Source: Arthonia radiata
Taxonomy: Eukaryota > Ascomycota > Arthoniomycetes > Arthoniales > Arthoniaceae
NCBI GenBank assembly: GCA_002989075.1
Contig: PSQN01000005.1
Span: 806,001-870,000 of the forward strand
Direction: 5' to 3'
Length of the DNA: 64,000 nucleotides
This document shows, one piece after another, positions 1 to 11,680 of the stretch. Each line of letters starts with the position of its first letter. The first letter of the stretch is position 1. The notes beneath the pieces are model-generated. The model saw only the letters and a program-made list of their open reading frames with translations. It did no database searches and had not been told where the DNA came from. Both the position numbers and the translations under genes were made by a program.

Positions 1-504
1 GGCTTGCTGATGGTGCTGGGAAGTTTGTCAGTCGGGGGTTGGGGAAGTTGGGGGTTGGGAAGGGTGAGGGGGGGAAGTGAGGTGCTCAGTGATGGTGGAT
101 GAGGGTTTCTGTGTTGCTCTGCATACGGTACGACGGCTTTTTGGAGGATGATATCCTACTCGGAGGGGTTTCTGTTCGAATAAGATGTCTTCGCGAGTGT
201 CTCTGGGCAGATCTTTGCATGCTTGAAGCTGGCGCACGTCGCGTTCATATCCAGCTTGCCAGTATGGGATGCATCAAGATAGCTGAGCGTGCGAGCCGGT
301 AACCCCGTTTCATGTGCTGACACTGTTCCGACATTGTGCGGCGCTCACACGCTTCCATCATGCTCGTTTGCCTCTCGCCACCAGGTGCAGACGCTGTGCA
401 AACCGGGTCCGTCATGTATATACACTTACGTAAACCGCGCTCCTCATCGGCAAGCCTCGCCATATTGAGGACACTCTTCGTACATCTCCCAAGCGCCAGT
501 TGCT
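1..504. other. Left-edge intergenic stretch
   Basis: No coding region is supported here. Bases 34-74 hold six runs of three or more Gs separated by short spacers, a potential G-quadruplex on the plus strand. The rest is presumably the upstream region of the gene that starts at 505. Confidence 0.5.
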
Positions 505-1239
505 ATGTCTTCAAACTTCGATACCGAGCCTGACGTCCCTGGCCCCGACGCAATCTTCAACAAGCCCCCCATCGATTACACTGGTCCCTGCCGGCGCCCT
601 TGCTCCCCGCCATGCTCGCCCAAGTCAGCTCCTAGAGTCTTGGCCGATGCTGCCGGAAGTGCGGCGATGGTCGCAAAGGAGACTTCTGAGAACGAGCGGG
701 ACCGGGCGAGTGATAAGGAAGCAGAATGTGTGTCTAAGAGCGATGGGACGGATGTGCAGCGGTGTCCTTCGTCATACTCACCATCGACATCAGCGACAAG
801 CTCTGAGGTCACGATTCCTAACCCAAAGGCAGTTTCTAGTAATCTTCCCATCGACTATACCCGCCCTAGAAAGCGTCACTACTCACCGACCCCCTCGCCA
901 AAGTCTGGGCCAATCCTCATTAATGGCGACCTCGAGTCCTCTTTTGCGCTGCCCGCCGTGGATCAGAAGCTGTCTCCACCTGTACAATCCAAAGGCCGCG
1001 CAAGCATTCGCCAACCGTCGGACTGGGACGATAAAGGCTTCCTGAAAGCGCTTTGGCAGTACTATATGGATACCGAGACGCCGCATGCTGAGGCTGAGAA
1101 GTTGATTGTGACGCATGAGCTCAATTACTACGGGCATCGGTGGCGAGAGGTTGTGTTTGGCGAGAAGCGGGCGGTTGATAAAAGGTGTGATGAAGTGCCT
1201 GCGGGTGATGGCAGGCACCAAGATCGCGACAAGCCGTGA
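505..1239 (+). CDS. Hypothetical disordered protein with an internal duplication
   Basis: A single-exon frame of 244 residues that I do not recognise. The first two thirds are rich in Ser, Pro and charged residues and look disordered. A segment near residues 21-38, of the form PIDYT-x-P-x-RR-x2-SP-x2-SPKS, recurs near residues 115-132, so part of the protein is an old internal duplication. The last 70 residues (about 170-240) are more compact, with a Trp-Asp-rich stretch and aromatic residues that could form a small helical domain. The ATG at 505 is preceded by CT-rich DNA as in many fungal leaders. The final 15 residues may be misread if an intron lies near the 3' end. Function unknown. Confidence 0.55.
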   Translation: MSSNFDTEPDVPGPDAIFNKPPIDYTGPCRRPCSPPCSPKSAPRVLADAAGSAAMVAKETSENERDRASDKEAECVSKSDGTDVQRCPSSYSPSTSATSSEVTIPNPKAVSSNLPIDYTRPRKRHYSPTPSPKSGPILINGDLESSFALPAVDQKLSPPVQSKGRASIRQPSDWDDKGFLKALWQYYMDTETPHAEAEKLIVTHELNYYGHRWREVVFGEKRAVDKRCDEVPAGDGRHQDRDKP

Positions 1240-1897
1240 GGCGTGACAGCGTTGTGTTTCTTCGGGATGATCGTGCATCACAGTGTTTCCACACGATTGT
1301 CTATTGGCAATTTGGCAGGCCTATTGTATGACCGCGAAGCGTGCCTTGGCCACTCAACGACCGGCAAAGCGTCAATCCAGAATGGCTATCACAGCAGCTG
1401 TATGCACCGTACGAAGAAACGGGCCAGAAGCGATCTTGCGGCAAAAAGTGACGCACAAAAGACGGCGACAAGATCGCGACACGCCCGGGCTTCTGAGGAG
1501 CTGTCGCGAGGTGCATATTGAATAGGTCGGAAGAAGGTACGTCAGTGGGCCTCCTGCCCTGTAGAGTATAGAGCGGGCACAGCGGGCTACGAATCTAGTC
1601 TGGTATGACGCACTTCCGTGGGGCGAAGACATCGCTAATGAGTACCGATTGCCGAATTGGGCCTACTGAGTTTTGTACAAAGCTTCTTTCATGCGGTCTA
1701 ATCAAGAGCTGTCATGAATCCACTGCTGAAGTATGCATCTTCTCGCTCTGCTCGCATGATGCTGATCGTCTCGTACACCTCTTATAAGCTTACCAGGTGG
1801 TTCACTTCGATCAATGTAGCCCTTCAATCATAGGAAATCAAGCAAGACCGCGCTTGAGGTCTTTTCTGAACAGTAAAGGGATATTTGTTTTGCCAAG
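1240..1897. other. Intergenic stretch upstream of the MFS gene
   Basis: Only short overlapping frames with no protein-like composition. It should contain the terminator of the 505-1239 gene and the promoter of the MFS gene at 1898. I see no repeat or RNA gene. Confidence 0.4.
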
Positions 1898-3840
1898 ATG
1901 TTACCAGCACCGGATTCTCATTCTCCTTCTGACGGTGCGCGTGCATCATCCAAAGAGACTGGAATTAGCAACATAGATTCTTCTTCTATTATGCCTGATG
2001 AGCGGGACGACGGTCGAAGTCAGCCGGCCCAGTCAAATGCTGATATTGACGCGGAGAAGGGCAATGCGGGTGTCTCCTCCAATGAAGAGTCGCTTCCAGA
2101 GGTAATCCTGGCAAGAAAAATGAAGGCGTGGGTTTGGTTCCTACTTAGCAGCGCAGTCTTGTTTGCAACCATGCTTATGGCTTTGGACAATACCATTGTA
2201 GCGGATCTGCAACCTCAGATTATCGAGGCTTTGGGTGAGATTGACAAGTTTCCATGGATCAACCACACATTCGATCTGGGAAGTGTAGGTACGGGCCTTC
2301 TCTGGTACGATCCTTCGATTCCGACCAACTGAGGTGAATGTCAGTAAGATCATGGGACGCTGACTGGGCGGACAGGGCAAAGCTGTACAGCTCATTTGAT
2401 ACTAAGTGGTTGTTTGTGGGAGGTGTAGCCCTCTTCGAGATCGGGTCCACGATCTCCGGAGCGGCGCCAGACATGAATACATTCATTGTTGGCAGAGCGA
2501 TCGGAGGGGTTGGTAAGCTCCAATATGATATGACAATTCTTCTCTTTGATTTTAGAAGGATATGCGCTAAGTCGGCTTTGCCAGGTGCCAACGGGCTGTA
2601 CCTCGGGGCAATAACTATCGTCGCCCGCTTTACCTCTTCGAAAGAACGATCTGTGTACTTTGGCTACTTCGGAATATCGTGGGGTATCGGCACTTTGTAT
2701 GTCTCGGTCACCTGCTCGTGAATACTATGTCCTGCTGACGTGGTCAGGACTGGACCTTTGATTGGCGGCTTGTTCACCCAATCCAGCGCAGGGTGGAGAT
2801 GGAGCTTTTACCTGAACCTCGTCTTCGGGGCTGTCGCTATTCCCATCTATCTCTACTGTCTGCCTGACTGCAAAGTCGAAGAAGCGGAGGGCACTCTGTG
2901 GGAGCGCGTGAAGCGAGTGGACTATGCTGGAGCTGTTCTCTTCGCTGGCGCTTTCACATCAGTAATAGCGGCTGTATCGTTCGGAGGTGCCATTTATCCA
3001 TGGCGTAATGGAAGGGTCATCGGCCTTTTCTGTTGCTCCGGTATACTCTGGATCTTCTTCGCAATACAGCAAGCGACTACCACCTTCACCACAAGGCTGG
3101 ATCGGATATTTCCCACGAGCATCATGCAAGATAGAGAGATGTGGATCCTCATATTGCAGGCCGCTTCGGCGATATCGGTGCAGTTTGTGACACTCAACTA
3201 CATTCCTCTCTACTTCCAGTTCGTCCGTGGCGAGACTGCCTTGAAGGCAGCCATAGACATGTTACCACTCATCTGTGTCTCGATCGCGGCTATTCTTCTT
3301 CAAGGTTATCTCATGCCGAAGCTTCGTTACTACATGCCGTGGTACCTCGTTGGAAGTATGATGGCAGTAGTTGGCGTAGCAATGATCCGCGAAACAAAGG
3401 TTGACACGAGCCATGGTGCGATATACGGATGGTCGATGCTCTTGACAGCTGGCGTGTGTCTCTACATCCAGGTCGCATACCCAGCAAGTGGCTCAATTGT
3501 CAAGACGCCGCAACAAGCCTCGGACGCCGTCAACATCATCGGTTGTACGCAACTTGGCGCGATAGCTATATCTCTGGCAATAGCCAACAGCATCTTCGTC
3601 AACAAGGCGACGGATGAACTCCATCACACGCTTCCCAATCTTCCAAGCGCGGCTGTGGAAGCAGCAATCGCAGGAGTAGGCGCGCCCGTTTTTCAGGAGC
3701 TGCCCTCAGAGGTGAAGCAGCAAGTTTTGGAGACGGTGAATAGAGCCATCCGAGATGTTTGGACCCAATGTCTGGCAACGGCATCGTTCTCATCCATCCT
3801 GTCGCTGGTCATGAAGCGAGAGAAGATGGTGACGGGATAG
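1898..3840 (+). CDS. MFS multidrug/toxin exporter, 14-helix (DHA14) type
   Basis: A plasma-membrane proton-driven exporter of the drug:H+ antiporter-2 group, the class that includes fungal toxin and multidrug efflux pumps. Four exons fit: 1898-2304, 2376-2512, 2585-2696 and 2748-3840. The introns are 71, 72 and 51 bases, and the product is 582 residues, normal for DHA14 proteins. A charged cytosolic tail of about 75 residues precedes helix 1, which carries LDNTIV (residues 96-101), the family's motif D1. Spliced reading restores the W-x-K-LY-SSF and GRAIGGVGGA segments and the GPLIGG antiporter motif of helix 5. The substrate cannot be inferred, and no biosynthetic core gene lies alongside. 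The continuous reading of exon 1 past 2304 ends after a few codons, which supports splicing. Confidence 0.9.
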
Positions 3841-4452
3841 AAAGTTCCTGTCTGTTCATGAAGGCCACCGATGGCAACGTCGGACACGTTGAAGGGCGCA
3901 GATAACGAGGAGGCGTGGAGTTTGCGCTGCGTGGTTTCTGACAGCAGATGCGGTTGCTCGAAGAAGAGAGGTGTTGGCCCTGAAGACCTAAAGAAACTCG
4001 GACCTGATTTGCCGACCCCAAGGCGGATGTTCATGATCTAAACACGCGGTGTCGTTGGGCCACCAGACAATAGAATGTGCTAGACCTCGAGCGCGCGCAT
4101 AAGAACATGGCAACATATGGGTAGCCGCAGAGATGCTGAAAAGGTGGCGTAGCTGTACCTTCTCAGAGTCCTGGTTATGCTTAGGGTCCACGGAAGCTGT
4201 GCTGACGGCTCTGAGAATAGGTGGGTAAGCTATCTTGACACGCACAGTGTTCATCCACTCCGCTGATCGCCCCGACACGACAGCACATTCGTGGAGTTCG
4301 CACTGCAGCGGTGGAAGGGCAGAAGCGTTGAGCGCGCTACCGTTGGGATTGCTTCGAAGCATCGCTGAGTTTCACGAAGCATGTGGTGCACAGAGAGCCT
4401 CTTTAAATGTATTCCCATTGCTTAGCTGGGTCAAAAAGTCCGCATGGCGAGG

Positions 4453-4593
4453 CGCAATCGAGTTTGGTGAATTGAAATGGCGATTGAATCGTCATTTCAA
4501 TTAGGCTTAGCGATGCAATCGATTGAGCTCGGAGTTAAGTCGCTAGCGTCGGGTCGCAATCGATTTTGGTGATTTCAATCGACGTTTGAATCG
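4453..4593. repeat. 39-base direct repeat pair with a hairpin in the first copy
   Basis: Copies at 4453-4491 and 4555-4593 both begin CGCAATCGA and end TTTGAATCG or GATTGAATCG, with scattered differences. They lie 102 bases apart. A partial GCAATCGATTGAG unit lies between them. In the first copy AATTGAAATG (4470-4479) pairs with CATTTCAATT (4493-4502) around a 13-base loop. No terminal repeats or coding remnant mark it as a known mobile element. Confidence 0.6.
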
Positions 4594-5339
4594 GCGCACT
4601 CGGCCGGCCGCAGTCATTTCGATCGATACCTTTCCTTGTTTGAATGTGCCGAGTCCAATCTGGTGAGAACGCGCCGGCGTCCAATGTGACCATCCTAAGC
4701 AAGAGCCGCAGTATGCGCAACAATCTGGAATGTTTCTGGAATGTTTCTCCAGAAGAAGGACTTTGCGGCTCTCAAAGGTCTCTTGCGAGCCAGCAAAACC
4801 CATTGACCATCCGATCCGAGCTTGCCTTACAGGACGAATTGTGTTGTACTTTCGAGACCACCAGTCCCACGTGGATTGACAGCCCGGCTTATTCCTGATA
4901 GATAATTCCTCTAACAGGAAGAGTACGGTTACACAGGATCGCTTATTTCGATGCATTCATAGAGCCCTGCTGGACCAATGGATAGATGCCCTAAGCCGCA
5001 TACTTTAACACAAGCAGGACGCAAGTAAGGCAGATCACGCCGACGCTCATTACAAGGTTTCAAGTATCCGGCGTGTTACTAAAACCGACTCCAGCAACCA
5101 GAACGGCTGACACGGCCTGCTACGCATGTGAAAACCGCATCGGGAAGCTGTAGCTCCAATGTATCTACTTCCGATCCTATATGTATAGTCGACTACGGAC
5201 ACTAATTTCGAGATTGTCACTATGGGGCATGCACTATTGAAAACGCCTATCCGTTTCGATGACTCTTGAAGAATACGCAGTGAGCGGTAGGTAGTTGGAA
5301 GAACTTGCCACTACCATGAAACGTTCAGCCCGATGTACT

Positions 5340-5392
5340 ATGCATTGCAGCAGGCAAATGCTTGCCTGCTGGCGGCTGAGCTTGCAATGCAT
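5340..5392. promoter_or_regulatory. Nested inverted repeat in the leader of the DUF3176 gene
   Basis: Outer arms ATGCATTGCA (5340-5349) and TGCAATGCAT (5383-5392) are perfect reverse complements. Inside them AGCAGGCAA (5349-5357) pairs with TTGCCTGCT (5362-5370) around a four-base loop. It would form a two-tier stem with a 12-base one-sided bulge. Its place 90 bases upstream of the ATG suggests a promoter palindrome or mRNA leader structure. Confidence 0.55.
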
Positions 5393-5481
5393 CCTCCTCG
5401 CGTAAGCAATAGAATCTCCCTTCATCAAGCCAAGACTGAATTTCTCTTCTCTTTTTCTTCTCGTCCGTTAACTTCAAATCA

Positions 5482-7801
5482 ATGATGGCACAAACACCCG
5501 CTATGTCGGAGCGTGGCCGCATCGACCAATCTCGTCATTTCTCAGAACCTCGTTCAGCACCAGCACCGCCGAGCGTTAACCCATCAAGTCAGCCGTCCAT
5601 CGCACACAGAAATGGTTCAGCTCAAGGTCTTCGGCAACCGGGACATCCCTCACACATGACTACGCCAGCTAGCGGCGGCAATCCTGCGCACCTTGCTGCT
5701 CCACCGTCAAGGTCTGGCGCTGTCCATGTACTCAGTAGGGGCCAGGGCAATCCGAGTCCGGCGCCACGAAGTCCTTCTCGCACCCCAAATACGCCCAATC
5801 AGGCCAACGTACCACTGCTTTCCAACAATCACGGCCAGTCCCGGCATCCTCTGCCGAAGAAGCAGACTACGCTCTCCAAGAGTCGTCACTTATGGGTGAA
5901 GCTATCTGCATGGTGGACCTGGGGAGCTCTGCGGGTTGGCATTGAGCATCGCGTGTTTCGCTGCGATCTGCGCGATCTGCGCAAAGCTCCAAGGCCGCCC
6001 TCTCTTCGAATGGAGGTCGTCGATCTCACCTAACGCCACGGTCTCGACTTTGACCACGCTTGCCAAGGCGGGCGTGCTATATGCGGTAGGCCCTACTCAC
6101 AATCTATTGTCAGGTGTTCATTGACGATTTTAGGTCGCGCAAAGCGTCAGTCAGCTCAAATGGGTCTACTACGCTCAACGGCCGAGACGCCTTGCGACCA
6201 TCGATCTCCTCAACAATGCGAGCGAAAATCCGCTAGGAGCCCTCGGCTTCCTCATCCGTGTTCCAGACCGCCTTTCCACACTGCTTGTATCTGTAACATC
6301 AATCACGGTCATCGCTGCCCTCGCGTTCGAGCCCATGGCGCAACAAGTTTTTACCTATCGAGCTGGCTTGACACAAGATCCTGACGGGATTGCTGTCATG
6401 CCAATCGCACAGATCTACGATACAGGTGCCAGCATCGAGAATGGACAGCACCAAAACCACTACAGCTATGACATCGACCCTGGACTGCAAGTCGGAATCT
6501 TAGATGGCTTCTTTGCTGGTTCAAGCCGTGGTGCGGCCGCCTCATTGTCCTTACCGACCCAATGTCCTTCCGGAAACTGTACATGGTCAACCTTTACTAC
6601 TCTTGGAGTCTGCTCGTCCTGTTCCACTGACAATTCAACGGTCAACGTGAGCTGCGATGACAATCTACGCTGCACCTACAAGTGGCCATCCGGCCTTTCC
6701 ACTGGCGCCCGAGCCTCAGCGAACAGCCACGATTTTTGGACATTGCTCAACGTCACGGCGCCTCTGCCACTTTATGTTGCTCAAGAAGATGCCTGGACCG
6801 AGCAAAGTCCAACAGATGTCATTACGAATTTTGCAATGGTGAAATGGAATCCGCCTTTGGACAACGAGGCAGATGAGGCCGGTCCTGACTTTCTGACCGG
6901 CCCTGATGGCAATTACAGGATACCGCCTCCAGACGCAGCATGGCAGTGCAGTCTGAATTGGTGCGCACAGACGTTCGACGATGCGGCAATCAATAATACA
7001 CGGGACTACTACGGTACGCCATCCCGAACGTTTCCCCTGCGTGTCGTCAACTACAGCGATGAAGCTACCGGTGAGGAAGTTAGCGCACCTGGCTTCTGGC
7101 CTCACCACTTCTCAGACTACACACTTGCCATGTTTGAAGCTCAGACTGACGCTTTGGCCGATATACCTAACAAGACCTTCACAATCAACTGGGCCGACGC
7201 CATGGGCATCACCTCTTACTTCAGCAACCTCCTCACTGTCAACCAAACGTATCCTGGCGGGACGACCGGCCTCGGCGTATACCGGACAGACGCTGACGTG
7301 AGCGAGGTCTTCACAAACACGGCCAACCTGTCAGAGCTCATGCAGAACGTCTCGCTTGCAATGAGCAACGCACTGAGACTGAGCGCCAATCCCGACGTCG
7401 GCGTAGCGATAAACCCAGCGGGGCACAACAGCGCGCCGACCAGCGTCAGCGGCACCGCTATGGCTATCACGACCTACGTGGACGTTGAGTGGGGACGGCT
7501 CAGCTTGCCCGCTGCGATCATCGTGCTCGGTGCGCTAGTCCTCGTAGCAGCGATGGTGACTGCTGGCTTGCCCAGTAATTGCGCGACTGACAAGCCCGTG
7601 CTCTGGCGGAGTTCGAACGTGGGTCTGCTGACGCAGGGCTTGCGCAAGCACGAGATGGCTGACCTTGCGTCGGAGCCGTTGGCGCACACGAAAGAAGCGG
7701 GGGAGGAATGGGCGAGAGAAGTTCGTGTGCAACTCAAGAGAGATGAAGACGGCTATCTGAGGTTCGTGCGTTCTAAGCCTGCGGTGCCGGCTCATCCGTA
7801 G
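5482..7801 (+). CDS. DUF3176 membrane protein, frame broken in a G run
   Basis: A fungal DUF3176-type protein of unknown function. A disordered Ser/Pro/Asn-rich N-terminus of about 135 residues is followed by a membrane helix, an SQLKW-type segment, a second helix, a long Cys- and Asn-glycosylation-rich outer domain and a C-terminal helix near the end. One intron fits at 6086-6133 (48 bases). The frame shifts between about 5915 and 5936: the upstream frame gives WWTWGAL, the downstream frame gives CGLALSIACF. Reading the GGGG at 5921-5924 as three Gs yields W-T-W-E followed by the helix, the family pattern, and makes the exon length divisible by three; the product would then be 756 residues. 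The locus is therefore either a recent pseudogene or has a one-base assembly error. A tiny intron could also be proposed but would remove the conserved Trp residues. Confidence 0.8.
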
Positions 7802-9847
7802 GTCGAGGTGTCAGAGGAGATAAGAAAGATACCTTGATGCTGTTGTTTGCTAGTCAGAATGGCCATCTGCTGCTCTGTAGGTGGCTCTAACCATGTTTTT
7901 ACAGAACCTGTTTACATAGATTGTACCTGACCGTGCTTCGACAGGTGTTTAATATGGAAGCCAGGGAGGAGAGCGGACGGGCTATATGGAGGCGTTAATC
8001 TGTGCAGACTGCGCAATGATTGAGTAATCTTCTCGAATGCTTGCAGAAGAGGGACGCCACAGCGCGACCATGAAATCGCTGGCGCAGTCCTTACAAGCCG
8101 ACTTGAGCTTGCGCTTTTGCTGGAGGGCGCACCCAGCCCAAGGAACACGTCCAGGGCATTCAACCCCTTCCCTGTAAAAGGTCTCCAGTCACCCCTCAGA
8201 ACAATCCAGAACAACCCCTCATATCCACCATCCAAAACCCAAAATCCATCGACCCAAAACCCCAAACCCAAACCCCCTCGCCGCCCGGCGCCCACAACCC
8301 CCGCGATCGGACCCAGCACGCCGTCCCAGCGGGCCGATGGACGATCTCGGCTCCTGCGACCACAAATTCGGGCTGAGGCTTGGCGGCCTTGGAACTCCGC
8401 GGTCCAACATAAAGTGTGCACCTTCGCGTACTTCTTCCATGGGTGTTTCTTCCAATCTGCGCTTCCACGCGTGTCTCAACCGGGCGCGAGGATCTTGAAG
8501 GAGCATGCACTAAGTACTAGTGATACTCGCAGGTCGCTGTCGCGGTGCGCCGTGTGCGCAGATATAAAGGTCCGAGATTCCGCGCATGCTTTGGCAGGAA
8601 AAAAATGCTCGAGGGCGATCGTAGGCTCTCGGGGTGCAGATCGGGCGAGGCGAGAGATGTTTGCATGGAGCATTGTGCAGGAAGATCGAGCGCCACGTGA
8701 GTATTGCTGCAATCACTGCGGAGACGGTAGGGGCAGGTTAAGGGCAGTATGCTTTGTAAAAGACTTAAAACTTGTGTGTGCGGAACTTGAGACTGCTGAG
8801 ATAACACCAGCACCGCCAGTCACAGTGATCCCAAAGGATAGTTCTCAGGTCCTACACATATGCGTCTGGCGACCATGCGTCTGGCGTCCATACGTCTTAC
8901 AGCGCCGCCCTCTTCTATTACTGTCATGTTGGATAGCCCTACATTGATGAGCCGCCCACGCTGTGTAGAAGCGCTTACCAGGGAAGAACAACAGTCCTCT
9001 TATGATGTACTATGCGCTCCATCATCTTCTAGCTCTGCGAGAAATGTGCTGGCTATGCCAGATCATCGTTCTTTCCTGCATCGAACTTTCTCTTAGTATA
9101 TGTTTTAGAGCTCGTACTTGTTTCCTCCCGCACCGTCATTCAGCCGCTGGGATACAAGCGTGGGGGTGTATTGATAGGGTGAAGACCGCATGTTGCAGAT
9201 TGAACGCGCTCACTGGCGGCTGGTCGAGACGTCGAGGATGCTGGTGCTTTCCCCTTGCCTGGTTAAGTTTGCTGAAAATACGTTCGAGCGGTAAGAGCAA
9301 TGTGCGTGCGGACCAAGTGAAGCCAATGCCGTATGCGTTTTATGCTGACAGCTGCCGGCGGCGTGCAAGGCGGGTGGTGTGTCGCTGGTACCATTATCCG
9401 TTAAAAATTCGAAGAATGGGGAATAATAGTGCTGAAGAATCGTTGCTGCTTGCGCGCCTTACCCAATGGCTTGAGTTCTGACCAGTAGTCCGGATAGTCA
9501 TCCGACAGCACTAGCTTTTTCGAGGTAGCAGACGTCCCTGCCGCGTCCTCAATACTCCTTCAGGCGGCGTTCATATCAAATGCGGTGTACGAATAAGCTA
9601 TGCTTCCTCTTTGCTCTTCGCGAAATATCTAGCGCATTCATAGTCTCTCAAAAACGGAGACCTTGGTCCCAAAGAGGAACACCGAGCCTTATAGCGTGAG
9701 GCTGACCCTAGACATTCTAAGAATAGACAAATCAGCACCTCACTCGGTTATCCCAAAATAAGACTTCAAGTAATATAAGAAAGACAAACGAATGCGCTTT
9801 TCACACAGGAGTCGTTCAGATCCTTTCATTTTACTACTTGCGAGGAT
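7802..9847. other. 2 kb intergenic stretch
   Basis: Several long frames overlap on both strands (the longest is 8117-8947), but composition is biased and none has family motifs, so I call no gene. A C-run series at 8253-8277 could form a G-quadruplex on the minus strand. A 15-base unit is repeated in tandem at 8861-8890 with a degenerate third copy. Confidence 0.4.
8861..8890. repeat. 15-base tandem duplication
   Basis: TGCGTCTGGCGACCA at 8861-8875 is followed directly by TGCGTCTGGCGTCCA, with a degenerate third copy starting TACGTCTT. Too short to assign a role. Confidence 0.6.
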
Positions 9848-11680
9848 TCAAGGAACCTCCCATACCTCACGATCAATCCACGGCTCGTTCTCCGCTATCC
9901 GCCAGCCCACCACCGTTCCAAATGCGCTGTCGCCCGCATCTTGGATTCGTGTGGTTTCTGCAATCTGTTTGAGGACGGTGTTGAGCCATTTTCTCCGCTC
10001 GCCACGCGCGGGGAATCTGCTGATGCGGAGAGGGGCGATCATGAAGTAGGCGCCGACACTGGGAGAATGAGGGCGCCGTCCGTTTGAGGAGTCTGGAGGT
10101 ACAGGAGGTGCAATGTGGTAAGGTACTGAAGATATGATGGCGTCGATGCTGGCGTCGAGGGATATGCGGATTTTGGCGGTGTCGAGATCGGATGTTGAGG
10201 CTGAGGCGAGGGTGGGGTATAACGTTAAAAGGGCATGCATGATGCTGTAGAAGAGAATGAGGGTGGAGTGGTAGATGACGAAAACGTTGGAGATGAGTAA
10301 GGAGGGGAATTCGAGTTCAGTGCCCGCGTGCGTTGGAGGAAGAGGTAGGAGGAGGGTTTCTAAGTCGCAGCGTTCGACGTCGCTGGAGAGGGTCTGTCAG
10401 TCGCAAGAGTCAATACAAACGCCGTGGATCCTTTCACTAACCTAGATCTGCGGCGAACCATGTCTGGTTTGGTCGCCATCCACTCGTCGAACCATTCCCG
10501 CATCTCGTTGAGCGTCTCGACTGTTTGTTTGAAGAGGGTGTCGCAGCGCTCTTCCCGGTTGCGCTGATCAAAACCTTGCCTGAGGTCGTCTACTCTCTCA
10601 AGGAGCCCCGGGACGTCTGCAGTGAAGTCGAGAAGATGTTGCAGTGGGCTTCTAGGCGCCGGCTCACTGGCTTCGAAGTCGGCCTTGCTCCATGGGAGGG
10701 TCTTCCACACGGTGTCCTCGAGGAAAGACCGCTTCCGCATCGTAATTGCACAGACTATGAGCTGGAAGCGGATGTTCTCGAAGAGTTGTCGGTCAACAGG
10801 CGAAATATGAGCGTAAGGACCACGCATTCTCAGTAGGTTGCCGAGGCCAAGTTGATGTTGGATCCAACCGGCGGTAGCATCGTTTGAGAGGCACTAAGCA
10901 AGGTCAGCCATGGATAGGTACAGATTGTGGTTTAGTGGTTGCCCTAGCCCTGCAACATCTTCAGGAGCAAGAGAAGTGCATACCTCGTAAACTCCCAGAA
11001 TGGCAACACTTGCGATGGTGTCTCGACTGCAAGCTTTCTCTGGGTCTCGTAGCTTCGAGTTGAGTGACTTCAGAACTCTGCCGTACGTTCTGACGCCATC
11101 ACGCTCGATTTCCTGTTCTTCATGGGCACGACCAAAGGCGACTTGGGCCAAGGCAGAGAAGCACTCGCTGGCCAGAATATCTTGACCAGTCTGAGAGATC
11201 GCAAACGGCAACCAAAGACCGTTTTCTCGGTAGGGACCATGGAAAAGCGTCCGAACGGCGAACATTTCGATGGTCCATTCTCGAGGAAGAGTAAGTGGCT
11301 TTACCAAAGTCAAGCTCTTCTCCGTGGCTGGGTTGATAACATTAAACCATGGATCGTTCTTTTCCGGCGGCGGTGAAAGAGACGAGGCATGACTGAATCT
11401 TCGACGGGGACTCGCAGAAGCTGATTTGTACCTTCCCACAGGTACACTCTGATTGATAAAGGTGTGATCATTGTAGCCACCGCATTCAAGACCGAGTCGC
11501 TGGCAATTATGGCAAGTCGGCTTACGTTCGTCTAAAGGGAAGGAATGTCAGCGCCAGATCCGGGACCGTGGGTCAACGACGCTTGCGAGAACTCTTGGCT
11601 CGCAGAAGAGACTTACCACACTTGACTCGTCGCCGTCTGCAAGTCACGCAACCTTTGGATCTTCCAGCACGTCCTACCAT
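9848..11680 (-). CDS. Zn2Cys6 fungal transcription factor
   Basis: A nuclear, sequence-specific DNA-binding regulator of the Gal4-type binuclear zinc cluster class. Four exons (11680-11617, 11531-10984, 10893-10442, 10382-9848) with introns of 85, 90 and 59 bases give 532 residues. The zinc cluster is split by intron 1 and rebuilt on splicing: Cys at 11, 14, 21, 28, 31 and 38, with RRRRVK between the second and third Cys. A basic Ser-rich linker follows, then a helical middle region typical of fungal regulators of the DUF3468/Fungal_trans_2 kind, including an LLRMRGP segment. The C-terminal region is Trp-rich. No pathway gene is adjacent that would name its targets; the nearest neighbour is the divergent intergenic stretch and then the RmlD-like gene on the same strand. 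Confidence 0.92.

Larger units (their letters stand above)
3841..5481. other. Long intergenic stretch with repeats and a nested palindrome
   Basis: No gene is supported in these 1.6 kb. They contain a 39-base imperfect direct repeat (4453-4491 and 4555-4593), a 10-base hairpin (arms 4470-4479 and 4493-4502) and a nested inverted repeat at 5340-5392, 90 bases before the next start codon. Confidence 0.5.

Noticed and set aside
8117-8947. Plus-strand frame of 276 codons with a Cys pair resembling a zinc finger
   Set aside because: Composition is biased, no domain follows and overlapping frames on the other strand are equally long.
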